Origin: Agarophyton chilense
Lineage: Eukaryota; Rhodophyta; Florideophyceae; Gracilariales; Gracilariaceae
Direction: 5' to 3'
NCBI GenBank assembly: GCA_030374765.1
Contig: JARGXX010000075.1
Location: forward strand, 1,736,001-1,800,000
DNA: 64,000 nt
Positions 1 to 12,329 of the stretch are shown one piece after another. The notes below the pieces were generated by a model. It had not been told where the DNA came from, did no database searches, and saw nothing but the letters and a program-made list of their open reading frames with translations. Within the stretch, counting starts at the first letter, position 1. Every line of letters starts with the position of its first letter. The position numbers were made by a program, and so were the translations under genes.

Positions 1-149
1 AGAGACCTGGGTCGTCAGTGAAATAATATTTTCCCAATCTTGCTCTACTTACTATGCGGGTGTGGGTGGATTTTCGGTTTTTTGTTGGGAATCTTTCTTT
101 GGAGCCAAACTATATCGAGAGCCTTCTGGTTTTTTCTCGAACAAGTGGC

Positions 150-890
150 CACAGCCAAGGATTTGTTTAGGAGGGGAGTTTGCCTAGAGCGGTACATTTT
201 CTACAAGATAGCGAAAGTGTCCAAATGCCAGCTCAGTAAGAACAGAAATCTCCCGTGGCACAAAAAGGTAAAAGCTGGTTTGATTTCGATATTCAGTGTG
301 AGTCGAAGACGCAAAAGCATGGCCTATCTATCCTTTCACATTTCGATTTTCTGAGCAAAAGAGGTGTCAGAACATTTACGACAGGTAGAACTGGCTTGTG
401 GATGCCAAGCATTTATAGCGACGTTGCTTTTTGATCCTTCCTTGTCGGCTCTTCCGACCATTGTGTAGCAAAATGCGCAAAGTGTCGGATTGTTCACCAG
501 CCAACAAGGAACGTGAGCTGGGTTCAGACCGTCGTGGGACAAGTTAGTTTTATCCTACCGATAAGTTGTTATCGCGACAGTAATTTAAAGCAGTACGAGA
601 AGAACGCTAAATTCAGACCTCTGGCACATGCAGCTGCGGGAGCCCGCAACACTGCGACACTACCGTCTGAGCGATTAAAAAGGCTGAGAGAGTCTAAGCC
701 TGGAACGGTCCTGCTCAACGATGAAATGTTTTGTTTCTGAACGAGTCGGCGTTGTCCGTATAATCCTCCCTGCGTGTCGAGTGGTGAGCCAAACCTGCGG
801 GAATCGAAAACGATTTCCGCAGAAGCCAACAAGCGCACTGAACAGCGATACACATCCGAGGATGAATCCTCTGTGTAGTTAACAAGGACA
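150..890 (+). rRNA. LSU (28S) rRNA 3' fragment, diverged pseudogene-like copy 1
   Basis: Landmarks of the conserved 3' third of eukaryotic LSU rRNA occur in order: GGGGAGTTTG at about 173, GGCCTATCTATCC at 320, the TTTTTGATCCTTC stretch at 428, ATGTCGGCTCTTCC-like at 443, AACGTGAGCTGGGTT at 510, GACCGTCGTGGGACAAG at 527 and the sarcin-loop region AGTACGAGAAGAAC at 592. It extends farther 3' than the two other copies in this window, to about 880. Only the 3' part is present, and many positions that are nearly universal are altered; for example the sarcin/ricin loop is not canonical AGTACGAGAGGAAC. It is therefore read as a decayed fragment, not a working gene. The real 28S 5' boundary is not visible. 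The match is from recognition of conserved motifs and was not aligned by program. Confidence 0.8.
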
Positions 891-1195
891 TTGTGGAATC
901 CTACTGTTCAGAATATGCATATGAGTATTAGGTATTTTATTTGATGATTTTAGAAATAGATCTGTGCAAATGCGTGGGATTATGCCACGTAGCGAGCATA
1001 TACGTCTGAATCAACCTCTACTACCGCGTAGAATCAACAGATCATCGGGACACAGCCGCACAGCAGGCCGTAGATCCTGACGCATTTGTTGCGGTTTACC
1101 TTTGAGGCGACAGCTCAACAGCGGGCCGTACTTTGAAGACAGAACCTCGACCTTCCGCACCGAACCTTTACAGCTCAGTGCGCTACAGTAGCTGG
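890..1195 (+). other. Spacer between LSU fragment and downstream rDNA-spacer repeat; present only in copy 1
   Basis: This stretch is absent from the two other LSU copies, which jump directly from CCTTCCTGTG to GGAAGGATCAGCAC (about 24287 and 38764). It may be the true 28S 3' terminus plus external spacer. No protein gene is supported. Confidence 0.4.
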
Positions 1196-2640
1196 GGTTC
1201 AACACTGCGGGGAGGATCAGCACCATACAAAAAATCCTTAATCTGTTTTTGCAGAAATAGAATATCCGGTAAATGACTGTAATGGGACCTGAGTTTGTAA
1301 GCGCTTGAGTAGACATTGTTATTAAGATTGGCTGACCATTTCCGTTGTTCTTTTTATCGATTTTCTTCTTTGATCTCAAGCTTTACTCTATAGAGAGGCA
1401 TGCGTACGTGTTCGCAACCTTGAAAAAAGTTTTTGTTCGGACTTGAGTTTATATTTCATGTACACCAAGAGGATCCAATAAAAGCAGGGCTTTTTGTAAA
1501 GGTACAGCGTATGGGTTGTGGGTGTACATGCCCTTCTGGGAGGCGTATGGGAGTAGTAATCCTACGTGTCATACGTGTACATATGGACTTAGCTCAATTT
1601 TTGCGTCGTGAGTGTGTGTTATGTGTGTGTGTGGTTTCTTTTTTCTCTTTCTCTCCCTCTTTTCTGTTTTTGCTTTACTTTATTGAAGGGGCCTCCTTTT
1701 CTAAGGCCACCTTGAGAGACTAGAAGGAACGATGGGGTACAGGTGAGAGAAGTGTTTCGCAATTTCAGTAAATTGCAATGGTGGACTCGAATTCTAGCCT
1801 AAGCACTGATTTTTAAAAGGCATTCTGCAAATATGTAGAGCATTTTCTGTGAACAGTGTGGGTTTTATTGATAATGGGACGGGTTTTGATGTTTCGTTTG
1901 CAGGAATGGTGACGTGTTTTAATATTTCAAAGAGCAAATCTTGAATAGAAGATCAAGTACTATATATAATTGACGAAACGTTTACCAGTGTACCAGATTT
2001 CGCCGAAAACTGTTCAGTTCCTTTGATTAAGTATCGAGATTTTATAAAAAAACCTGATAATGCCTTTCACAAAAATCAAAAAACTATACTCTATGTGGCT
2101 TTCGACAAGAGAAATACATGCATACTAGATTTTTGCTTTTCTGAACAGCCCTGCTCTGTTTTCAAGATTTTCTGACGAGAAAACTTCCAAATCTAGTTCT
2201 TGTACCCTAGAAATATTTGAAAACTGTGAATGACCTTTACCAGAATTAGAAAAATCGTGATCGAATACTAGGAGAATTTTAAAAACTGTTCATGGATACT
2301 ACAAAAAGTTAGAAACTGTTTTACTGACACGTCATTGTTTACAATCCATAAACACATTCTGACAGATAGCAGTAGAGTCACTTTTTTCATCACATCGAAT
2401 AACCCTCTAACCCAAAACGCCTAGCCTTCCCCTTGGCCACGTTCTTGTTTTTTCCCGCTTAGTTCCCTTAAAACCCCTGTACCCTAAACGTTGAACCCCA
2501 GAACCCCCCCCCCGCCTCCCCTCCCCTCGCGCTTTCGCTCAATCCATTTCGGGTTGCCATGTTTGACGAAACCCTCTCCCACAACACCCAAGCCGATGTG
2601 TGGAAAGTTATGTAGGGTTTCCGGACATTGCCACGATGGG
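1195..2640 (+). repeat. rDNA-downstream spacer (IGS-like) repeat, copy 1
   Basis: This non-coding block follows the 28S fragment and recurs at 24290-25910 and 38765-40395 in the same order behind the other 28S fragments, with partial copies at 19545-20065 (+) and 20085-20491 (-). Recurrent landmarks are GAGGATCAGCACCATAC, GGTACAGCGTATGGG with a run of imperfect GTATG/CATAC palindromes, a CT-rich tract, an AT-rich stretch and then C-rich telomere-like DNA (AACCCC, CCCTAAAC) at 2400-2520. The constant position behind 28S suggests rDNA intergenic spacer that was carried along, or a repeat fixed there. Confidence 0.65.
2400..2530 (+). repeat. Degenerate C-rich telomere-like tract
   Basis: Motifs such as AACCCCTGTACCCTAAACG and GAACCCCAGAACCCC are imperfect versions of the C strand of a TTTAGGGG-type repeat. 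Equivalent tracts occur at 25560-25610 and 40020-40080 in the same relative position behind the 28S copies. Confidence 0.5.
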
Positions 2641-4130
2641 GTTGAGGTTGGGGTGATATTTGTAGCAAGAGACTCGCATTGTTACCACTACTCGGTCGGC
2701 TATTTTTTGGGACTTTATGATTTCGCCGACGCCGCGACTGAGAAAGGAGATCCCGATGGTTCTACCAGCAACTACATGAGAGGACAGGGCTTTGCAGTAC
2801 GTGCGGATTGGGCCTCGGCGGATGCCTGCGAAGTATAGTGGGATTGGCTGTTTCTCAAGGGCCTCTTGTGGGGTTGGAGCAAGTTCAGCTGTTCGTAGGG
2901 TGGTCCTTGCTTGAACTTTTCGCTCACGCATGTTGAGTTCTAGTTCGCAGAGTATGGGGCCATTGTCGGCTGCAAGTTAGGTGCAGGTTTAGTGGCCTGC
3001 CTCTCTCGCCGGGATGTGGTTGTTGGCAGGATTGTTCAGTGCCTGTTAATTTTCCTGGCGATGTGGACGTCTTTCGTTCGTGTTTACTGATTTTCTGTCT
3101 GGCCCGGGTGTGCTTGTCTCCAGAGCTGCGCTTTTTGTTTGAGCAGGGAACGGTTTCCCTCGCGCAGCGCCTTGATTTTTTCGCGAATTTCTTTGATGTT
3201 CCGCGGAGTGTCTTCAGCTTTGAGGGGGGAGGCCGTTATCGGTCGAGACTGTTTCGCAGTTATGAAGTGCTTCGTTCGGATGTTCTGCAGGATGTTCTAG
3301 TGAGTGTTTGTCGGTTCCAGACGTGGCGCGTGCGTCATGCAGGTTGCTGGCAACGTTGCAAAGTTCTCGCCGGATGTCCATTAAGACGTTCTCAAATGTG
3401 CTCATGCGTTGTCCTAGAGCCGGATGAGCCGGTTTTTTAGATGGGACGTCTGGCTGCTTGGTCCTAACACCGGTTTGGTATTTGGCTTGGACGTGCGATG
3501 GAATGTTTTGGGGGGTCTTTGCGGTGTTAAATGACTTGATCTCTTAAATTTTTCTGGTGAAACCGCCTACCATCTGTCGTAGGCGACTACCAGTTATTTG
3601 GCGGGCACACCTCTCACTATGTGGCACTTCTTTTATGTTCTTTGATGGCACTCGACCATTGAGGGTCAGGGTGTCGGAACTCTCACTGCCCATGCACTGA
3701 ATGAGGTGCTTGACTGCCATGAATTGTGCTTTAAAGGTCTCAATGCTTTTTTGGGTTGCTTTTATCTGTGCGGATGGTTTTTGAAGAGTGTATGCGACAC
3801 GCGAATCCCCCGTATTTTCCAACCCCGTCGGAATGAGTTCTTTTGTCTCTGGGGGAATATTGCCTGGTTGTTCGTATCTATGATATACCTGGCCTTACAC
3901 TTTTTTTATGAAAGGGATTACTTTGGCGTAGAGCTTCCGTGGTTTTCGAGTGAGTGTTTCACCGTTTACGTCGTGTTTACATAGGGTACAGTTCGTCGTA
4001 TCGCCGCGTTTGATCGGGGCGAGGTTTCCAATTTCGTAGCAGTGCGGCCATTCCATTAGTGAGGCCATAAGGTGGATAATATCCTATATATTACGGGCCG
4101 TTTCTGCGCTCTTGTGGTTCTCGGGCTTTT
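2608..4130 (-). pseudogene. Minus-strand LINE-like remnant (coiled-coil ORF1-like and endonuclease-like pieces)
   Basis: Read on the minus strand, three blocks remain open between stops. The block at 3822-3544 is 92 residues and polar (QKPSAQIKATQKSIETF). A further block at about 3230-3090 holds a heptad-like helix (RNIKEIREKIKALREGN) typical of a coiled coil. The block at 2931-2608 contains a GVGEIIKSQKI-like stretch that recalls the GGVGF segment of LINE endonucleases. The plus strand here is T+G rich, so the coding strand would be A+C rich, the same bias as the LINE at 6225-11003. Function is inferred only from this order. No complete domain survives and the start is unknown. It ends near the left LTR-like repeat at 4281. 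Confidence 0.3.
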
Positions 4131-4280
4131 AAATCAATCGAGCTTTATTCTTCAATCGAGCTGTGTTAATCTTTAATGTCCTTTTCCATTGGGTCTGTCC
4201 TGTTCCCGTGACGTGCCTTGTTCTAGCTGGGGACCATTTCTGTGGTTCCCTGTTTGGTGGTCGGGGGTGGTCCTGTTCAT

Positions 4281-4889
4281 TGGATATCGGATGAGTGCTT
4301 AGTGCTGTGACTGTGAGTGGTAGAAAGGGGGTAGTAGGAGTTTTGTGTATACACGTGTTCACATGCATTAGTTGTACCATTGTGAAAAGTGTCCACGCTG
4401 TTCAGATCTTATTGTATAACAGATAGTACAGGCTGTATGGATTGTTCGGGAAGAATAGACACGCTGGATTGCGAGTTACAGAAGTTATTCAATGCTTTTC
4501 TGGAACAGGATCGTGTATGAAGGCGGATTGCACTTAATATGTGCTGGCACATTGAACTTGTGCCCACGTCAATGAAATGTTTAATTATGAACTGTTTTAC
4601 CTTGCTGTAGTATGTTGACGGAAATTTGGACCAGAATTTATGGTCCGGTTTGAATATGATTATTAGAATTGAATGCCCTACCTATGTAGTCTAGGGTTTA
4701 CGTGAGCTAAAGGTTAGACAGTTGGCAGACTTAAGCAGTACATAAGTCGAAGATCGACCACCTCTAGGTCAATTCTGGCCAGGGCTTGTAACCTTCCCTT
4801 TCAACCCTCAACGTTCTCATCTTTCTCCATCACTGTTCGTCCTTTCTGGTGTCCAAACTGAGCGTGCTCGCTGTGGTTGTAGGGTTGGA
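4281..4889 (+). repeat. Left LTR-like direct repeat of the copia element
   Basis: It begins TGGATATCGG and is co-linear with 18463-19069 (TGGATGTCGA...), sharing GTATACACGTGT, GTGTCCACGCTGT, TGTTCGGGAAGAAT and TCTAGGGTTTACGTGAGC in the same order and spacing. Both end near TAGGGTTG. The terminal CA expected of an LTR was not found. A second copy of a CCTTCCCTTTCAACCCTCAA word at about 4792 and 4902 shows a small local duplication at the right edge. Confidence 0.6.
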
Positions 4890-5943
4890 GGTAGATCTGG
4901 CGACCTTCCCTTTCAACCCTCAACCTTTCCATCTTCCTTCATCTGGTTTTGGGCCCAGCCTCGCTGAACTCTCCCGTCATCGTGCGTTGGTCAGCATCTC
5001 TCCCGCAACGTCGTCAACCGGTTCTGCCAGACCACTTTCATCGTTTCGTTTTTCTGTCGCTTCGCTTTGGCGTCGCCGAGTTGATTGTTTTGATTGTTGT
5101 TTTTGGTCGGTGCTGGTTTCTGTATTCTGTTCTTGGTTGCATTTCTTTCCTTGGGCGTAGGAGCAGTTGTGGTTCCACTTGTTTTGTTCTCTATTTTCTG
5201 CATGAAGCCTTCATCTTGGCCGTTGTTGTCGATTGCATTCTGCTCGATGTTTTGTCCTTGCTGCAGTCGCTCTTTTTCGTTTCGTCTTTGAATCCCGGTA
5301 CTGTTTTTGGATGCATTTTCTAAGGGGCAACCCACGTTTCGCTGAATTCTTGGGTTTTGGACACTGTATTGTTTACGTTTGGTCTTCATCTTCTTCTGGT
5401 GCGACGAGCGGTTGATCCGAGAAAACGGGAACGTTAGCCTGGCGGCTTGAACAAAAGCAGGTGTTCTATCAAGTGGGCTCACCACTGGCTCTTTATAGGG
5501 CGGATAACAGCGACAGTCGGTAAGACCTGGTGAGAACCACGGGTGCATCTGAAGGGGTGCCGTAACGTACTGCAATTTGTTAGGGGTATCACATTTTTTG
5601 TGAGACGAGCATTTTGGATGGGCACTTGGACTTTTGTGAACAGCATTCAAAAAGAGCTTTTAATCAGTGCTAGACGGGGAGGAGACATTCTGCAGGCTGA
5701 CCTCCTTTTCAGAATCCGGCCACTTGCAATCTTCATTTATTGCGCGTGAGGAACATACTTTGGATGTCGAAGTTGCTTCGGTTTCGAGGTTGCGCAAGTT
5801 CTTGCAAAAAGTCATAGAGGGTTAACTTGGTGAAGGCATATATTTGGCCATCAGCCTTCTTCTAGACGCTTCGTATAGAGCAACGCACCTTCTTCCTTCA
5901 GCCTTGGAGAATGTAGACTGCAAAAACCATTATCTACCCAGAA
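4890..5943. other. Copia 5' internal or unassigned DNA, no supported gene
   Basis: This stretch lies between the left LTR-like repeat and the DNA transposon. It holds a 219-codon open frame on minus (5650-4991) rich in K, N, Q and R, and overlapping plus frames. The composition is skewed (T+G rich on plus) and no domain is recognised. The open frames are best explained by base composition. Confidence 0.35.
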
Positions 5944-6338
5944 CGTCTGTGCTTTCAGAAAGCTAGTATTAGGAGCTAGTTTTGTATACGGCAAGATTTC
6001 CGGTAAACAATCTGCGGAAAATGACGGATGGCGGATCCAGGCGCAATTCTTGTAAATATTGTAGAGTGCCAGCTAGACTTGGCTTTCGATTTCAAAATAA
6101 CATCCTGTAAATTATGAATAGAAACCGAATCCACAAGACGCTGCCAGCTTTCTATGGATGTTTGGATGACAGACGCTGGATGTGAAGAACGAAGGTGTGG
6201 CTGAAATCCCCCCATATTATCTGATATCACAACGAAGGCCAAGATAATGACGCGCAAATACGCAAGGAAATCAACAAACGCGACACGCGCAACCACACCA
6301 ACGGAAGACCAGACACCCACTCACAAGACTCGGAATAC

Positions 6339-6758
6339 GTGTCAGAGCAGGGAAATAATCACAGCCCCTCAGACTCCGACTCAACGAAAAGTGAGAGCTC
6401 CCCAGTTGTGGATGGTTTTTTAAAAGTCAGCCGCAAATGTCGGAGGCCAAGCACCGGCTCAAGGCCGGGGGAAAGACGCTCAACGGAACCCAAAAGTAAA
6501 CCCACCGCCGCACGAAGACAGCATACACTGGAAACAACAAGTGAAGACCCAGGACACCATCCGTTTCAGCCTGAGACCCTATCAGCTGTCACACTCGAGA
6601 ACGCACAAGCACCCGGCTTGCGAGGTCCCGCAAACCGGACAAACAAACCAAACCACACGAAACTCGTATTAACGGCCGACAACCCCACTATCGTTAAAAG
6701 CAATGAAAAAGGAGACATGCCGGCGACACAAGGGATCAAGCAACAATGCCCGATGTGA
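6339..6758 (+). pseudogene. LINE ORF1-like N-terminal fragment
   Basis: The 139-codon frame is rich in S, T, P, K and R and contains VVDGFLKVSRKCRRPSTG. This resembles the DGF-(x)-V-(x)RKxR word found near the N-terminus of proteins of many LINEs. No zinc knuckle or RRM is visible. It lies directly inside the LINE's 5' edge, about 3 kb before the RT remnant, which is the right place for ORF1. The frame's first codon is not known to be the true start. Much of its openness could come from the A+C-rich composition, so the call rests on the motif and on position. Confidence 0.35.
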
Positions 6759-9394
6759 ACTGAAAACGGAAAGGAGAGGCGGAATGAAGCTAAGCTCTCG
6801 CAGCACGTACTGCCAGCGATGATCACAGACACCACGCCACACGCATGATCCGAAACAACACACACAGAGACGTTGCAGACCCATTCACCACGACCATCGA
6901 AACACAAGAAACCATCCAAACTAAAAAACCTTTGCACGGTCCAGATCCTACGATACACCGACATGCTCCTCCACGAGCAGCATCCATACAAGACCCAGCA
7001 ACAACACAAGACCACACGACCAGCCCACACAAGCAGCCCACACCACCCCCACACTAAACCCCAAACACATGGAAAAAGCGCGACCAAGACAAGACGCACG
7101 ACCACCAATCAAACAAGAGATAGGCTGACCGAACCTGCACAGACAGATAGGAATACGCGCACAAACCCAAGCGCTAAGACCAACATACACTTCGCCGAAC
7201 GTACCTAACAGAGAAGCCTCCACACCATTCCCCACCCCCCATCACGCAAACTGCGAAACAAACTAACCCATCACAAGAACGTCAACCCTAGCTGAAACGT
7301 CCATCCCCGGACCACACGCGACCTGGAACCAGCTCCCTATTAAACGGAACGAAGAACAACCAACCCACCAAGAACCACTGGCTACGAGAGCATCGCCGCA
7401 CAACCAAACATCACGGAAAAACACTCCCACTCCTACAGCAACCCCACCAACACAGAACCTGCTGCATCCTACCCACCTCGCCACACAATTGTGTGAACTC
7501 GCCTCAAGACACCGAACGCGATTTGCAAAACACCCAAAGCGGAAATGTCTAGCAAAGAGCACACCTCCGAGCTATCACATGAGAAAATGCACACGAATTC
7601 AAAAGGAGGCGGAAGGACTGACAAAGCCGACCGCCATTGGTTAGGCGCAAATCTAACCCGCCTAACGCCTGGCGGACAGCTTTCCACAAAAGCCACCCTC
7701 CCCCAGCCCAGCAACGCCCAACAGCCAACCACTCCGCAGCCCTTCATCTGCCAGTCCCGGGTTCCACTGCCAAAATGAGTTGCAAAGAACAATCCTCAAA
7801 AACCCCCACAAAGAAGAATCTGACTGTTAAACACAACACCTCTACTCATTTGTCAAGCCAATACCCACATGTTCCAGCGGATGGCACAGATCACACGACA
7901 CGGGCCCAGAAATTTGTCTCCAGAGCGCACCCGGCGACGGGCGTAACACCGCAACCATCCCAACGACACAACACCCCCCCCCGATCCACCGCCCCTACAT
8001 CACCTCAGCGCTCCGAGGTTGGGCAACGCCCACACTAGCCGAGAGATTCCCCCACGGTGGCTGCCTTCCTCACGAACACGGACGAAGGAACACACGTGAA
8101 ACTCGGACCTGCAACCTGCAGAACTCCCCCAAGAACAAACAGCGACGATGTACAGCAAAGGCCGCAAAAAGACCGCAACGAAAGCCAAGAAGAGCAAGTG
8201 TCTCCCACAGGGCCGGTCCACCTCTTGCACACGGACGAAACACCCCAAGTGGTGTCCGAGACAAACCCACGAACCCCGGCATCAACAAAAACCCACGAAG
8301 AAACACCACACACGCCCCGGAACAATTATTCCGACAGTCACGAACACCATCCACAAACAAGCGCCAAACGGAATCAAAAACACCATCAAAGGCGCAAGCC
8401 CAACGAAAAGACAATATCGATCCGGACTAACACTCTCTTAACACTCCACACTGCTTCCAACTGGACATGTACGACCAGCAACGACCATTGGGCGACACAT
8501 GAGCCCCCAGACAGAGGCCCCAACAAAGCATCATACAACAAAACACCAACCACACAGGAGAGATTGTACACTAATGGGCACTAGCGCACAATTTCCGAGT
8601 ACACGCACCAACGTCGGAAGCCTACACACAACAAAACAAAGCGATCACCGTTGATCTAGTCCTCACTAGAGGCTGCATAGCCTGAAACACAAAAATAGCC
8701 CATGGAACCCGGCGAAAACTTGGTCACCAACATTTAATATTATCACACGTGTATATCCCACAGCTAGAGAAGCTAAGGTGGCTCATATCGCACGAACTGG
8801 AAAGAGACAGTTAGCAACAATCTCAAGCAGCCCTAATTCACAATGCACGCAAACCAGCGCTTACCACACACTTGGAAAACGCAAACAGCAGCGCCAAATT
8901 GCAACGCCTAAAGGAAGATGTAATTCAAGGCATATGTCAGACCTTTCTAGTACGAGCGAAAGAAAACCCCCAGCGCTTCAGACCGGGATGGAAGAGGTCC
9001 CTCGATCAATTTAGTGGCCAAAGAATATCACTAGCACGGAAGATAAAACGCCGAAACAATAGCACGACGCTAAAGGCGGACAGTCAATCCCTACAAGCCA
9101 TAGACTGACACATCAAGCCAAGCCACAGACGGCAGAACACACGCATATAATGAGCCCAATTAGAGGTGATCGCGAAGATGAAACCATAACAAGCCACAAT
9201 CAAAATTCTCCGCATCACACGGGAGGCGAATCGACACAACGAACAGGCCCAAGCGAACATCGAACAGGACCTCCAACCGCCAGAATTCACACAGTATATA
9301 CGTAGCAAACAGGTACACTACGCCAACCTGCCGACACCCCATTTCACAACGCCACACAACTTTGAAGAGTACATCCTTAACGCAATACACGAAT

Positions 9395-10140
9395 CGGATG
9401 TCAGGAAAGCCCCCGGTCCAGACGAGGTAACTGACAAAATGATAAGACTAACCCCCACGCTGTTTGCAAAAGCCCTCGCATCCATCTGGAAAAAAGTAGG
9501 GGAACTGAAACACATACTGACAGCTCTGCTCACATTGTGTTTCAAACAACTACAAAAGCGCGGCGACCGGGCCGAAGCAACCTCATATCGTTCCGTAGCT
9601 CTCTTCAGCAACATTCGCAAAATAATTGCGGCGGCAGTAGGAAAAATGATCCAAGAACAATTGAACTTCGGCAGATTTCAATGGAGATACAAGGAAAAGA
9701 CATCAACGAAAGACGCAATTGCCCACGCCCACAGCCGCATATTGGAAGGCACCCGACACATCACAATACTCTACCTCACTGGTGCTTTTAACTACTGCCG
9801 TCAAGACACCATCATCCACAAAATGCAAGACAAAGTGAACCCGGGGGTGGAAGAAATGCCAAAGGCAATGCTGGTGAACACAAAAGCATACACAAAGAGC
9901 ACACGGCACGATAAAAAAGGGGTAACGCTCAAAGTAGGAATACTGCAGGAGCACTCAGTGAGCCTTCGTCTCTACAACATCTACATGGAAACGTTGCTGT
10001 ATCAATACGCCTAACCAACCACGCAATGGTCCAATTACACCGCCTCTTGCTGCCGCAACGACGTAGCATTTTTGGGAAATAGCGCGAAACAACTACAACA
10101 CAGCCTAAACAGCGCATCGACTTGGTCCAAGAAGAACAAA
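9395..10140 (+). pseudogene. LINE reverse transcriptase remnant
   Basis: The sequence reads KAPGPDEVTDKMIRL at about 9406, the classic segment before the RT core. Then come a motif-A-like YLTGAFNYC (both catalytic-region Asp positions substituted by Y and N), a motif-B-like GILQEHSVSLRLYNIYMETL, and after a stop at 10012 a motif-C-like NDVAFLG at about 10055, where YADD is expected. The following KNKLKIE region is the usual thumb start. The changes at motif A and the in-frame stop rule out activity. The RT class assignment to non-LTR type comes from the KAPGPD segment and the SxxLYNIYMETL pattern. Confidence 0.65.
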
Positions 10141-11003
10141 TTGAAATAGAACACGACCAAATCGGTAGTCTTCACAAAAGACCCCCTTCAGTTCCACTTG
10201 AGCACAAATATCCTCCCCATAGCCAAAGAAGAGAAGCACCTCGGCATAACAATCATCAAAGCCGGAGTCAGCGCAACCCAACGACAGAGAGCGCATTACT
10301 ATGGTCGATACTAAACATTGACAGAACGATAGCCGCCCCTCGCATCAGAGAAGAAATTGGCATAGACCAGTATAAAACACCCAGACAATACCAGATCGAC
10401 AAATTGTGCAACCGAAGGCTCAGGGCGCTCCTTGACGCAGATGACGACTTTAAAGAGACTGGCTACCCCACGCCACACCTACGGATTGCGACTTGCATGG
10501 CCCAAGGGAGTCAAACCACACACTTCGGCTACGCTCGCGACTACTCGGAGAACAACACAATCAATAAATTACGAACAGTAGACGGACCAGGCTACTTCAA
10601 AAATAGAGGAAACCAACGGAGGCAGGAGCGCCTAGAATGTCTAAATACGGGTCACGCACGCAAGCTCCCAAAAACAAGACACCGCAACAAGTCCGAGTTC
10701 TGGAACGCATCCGTCCTGGACAACGCACGCCATATATACGCACAATGGTTCATAAACCAACTACCAAATCGAGCAATACACGCTCTGAGAGTAGGATCGC
10801 TGCCCATTAAAGATACAATGGAGAAAATGCCTTCGATGGAAGGGGAAGCACGAGAGGTGAACGCCACACTACTCAAAATCTCCGACGAGCTCAAAGCACC
10901 CCCACCGTGGCAACAGGCCTCTCAACAGAGTCCATCACGCGAGGAGAACAAACGACGACCCTCCCCGTCCACCCCCTTCCCCCCTCACCCGACGCGAGTG
11001 TAG
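10122..11003 (+). pseudogene. LINE ORF2 C-terminal region
   Basis: This frame of 293 codons is open from the RT thumb to the end of the A+C-rich block. It is rich in K, R, Q and T with no confident domain; RNase H or zinc motifs were looked for and not seen. A TRHRNKSEFW...WFINQLPNRAIHALRVGSLP stretch near 10680-10800 could be a decayed structural region. It is called C-terminal ORF2 from position only. It ends exactly where composition switches at 11003. Confidence 0.35.
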
Positions 11004-11279
11004 GGTTACGTGATCAGGTGCGGTTTCGGGTGTGACAGGGTGACCAGCTTGCGATTGGGATGCATGTGGTCCATATTGATCTAAGGCATTGAAACTGTTT
11101 GTGGTCATGAGCGGGCGGGCGGAGCGAAAGGGGGGAGATGGGGGATTCGACGGAGGGTAGAGGGTGAGAGGGTTAGTTGGCTGCGATTGGGAAGTACGCG
11201 GCGCGGTACGTTGACCTGGTCTGTTTGGTCTCCTTCTGGTTGCTAACATAGAAAACCTATTTCAGCGGCCCACATGATG

Positions 11280-12190
11280 ATGAACAGGTGAGTTTGCTAT
11301 GTTTTCTGCTGTGGAATCTTGAGGGAGACCTGACATAGTTTTGGCTGTGGCTGCAAAGAGACAGAAAACTGCAATGGGGGGTGGGACGGGGCAGAAGTTG
11401 TTGAGTTAAAGGTGAGTGCAAGTGGTATTGGTGTCTCGTAGAAATTTAGGAAGGATATCTGACATGTTCTTGTTTGCTGCTGCGAAGCGATGGAAAGGAA
11501 GGATTGGGTGGGGAGAGGAACCTCCTCAAAGGAAGTGAATCAAGCAAGTTGCTTAGGAGGCGAGTGCGTCGCTCAGGAAATTTTTTCAATTATTGACGGA
11601 TATCTGGCTTTTATTTGTTTATAGTTAAGAAAATGCGGGCGACGTTGTATGAAGAGAGAAAATTTTAAATGCGAGTCAGAGCGAGTGCTACTGATGTCTG
11701 GTATAGTTTTTGGAATGAGTTTTAACATGCCAATTTCTGCTGCTGCGAAGCGACGGAAAGGAGCGATTGGGTGAGAAGGTGCACACCCTAGACGAAGTGG
11801 GCCCAGCAAGTTGCTTAGGAAGTGAGAGCGTCAGTTAAGTGATTTGGTTTCGAATTCTGATGGAGGTTTGAATTATTTTTCTTTCTTTTTCCGACAGTAA
11901 ATGATCGTGAAATGGTGGCATCGCAGGTAAGTGCGAGCTGCAATTGTATCTGGTATATATTAGGGAATGAGATCTGACTTGCCGTTGTTTGTTGCTGCAA
12001 GAGAACAGGGAGGCAAGCGTGGACGAGAGATGGGATAAGTGGTTGCTATAGAGATGTGTGTAGTGCTGATGTGGTTTGGGTTTGTTTTCTGACGGAGATC
12101 TGAATTTTTTCTGTTTCTTGATGTGAATGCGGAAACTGAAGGCAAGAAAAGGACCACATTTTTGGCAAAGGTAAGTTTGTCAATAAGGAA
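11280..12190 (+). repeat. Diverged tandem repeats of about 255 bp with splice-donor-like words, in transposon copy A
   Basis: Three to four imperfect units share a GCTGCTGCGAAGCGA...AGCAAGTTGCTTAGGA region (about 11478, 11738, weaker at 11988). A segment begins with donor-like GTGAGT or GTAAGT at 11412, 11927 and 12171, with a degenerate GCGAGT near 11669 and an extra GTGAGT at 11288. Pyrimidine-AG words (TTTCAG, TTTATAG, CCGACAG) precede several of the donors by 22 to 35 bases. Confidence 0.45.
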
Positions 12191-12329
12191 CATGCTTGCA
12201 AGTAGCGAGGAATTGGGTTCTAACTTGTGTGACTTTGTGATGTCTATCTAACTATGTAGTAATTTGTGAGTGACGAGGATAAAGGGTGAACGAGTGGTAC
12301 CGCCGCCTGGTGGGTTCTCGGAGAATAAA

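Larger units (their letters stand above)
6225..11003 (+). mobile_element. Non-LTR retrotransposon (LINE) inserted in transposon copy A
   Basis: It is bounded by an abrupt change to A+C-rich plus strand at about 6225 and back to G-rich at about 11003. Coding remnants run in LINE order: an ORF1-like frame (6339-6758), an endonuclease tail motif (TVDLVLTRG, about 8650), reverse transcriptase (about 9395-10140) and a C-terminal frame (10122-11003). Stops and frameshifts occur throughout the endonuclease. It is therefore dead. Confidence 0.6.

Noticed and set aside
513..853. Short protein frames over 513-853
   Set aside because: They lie in recognisable 28S rRNA sequence.
4991..5650. 219-codon minus-strand gene
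   Set aside because: K/N/Q-rich low-complexity frame in a T+G-rich stretch, with overlapping open plus frames and no domain.
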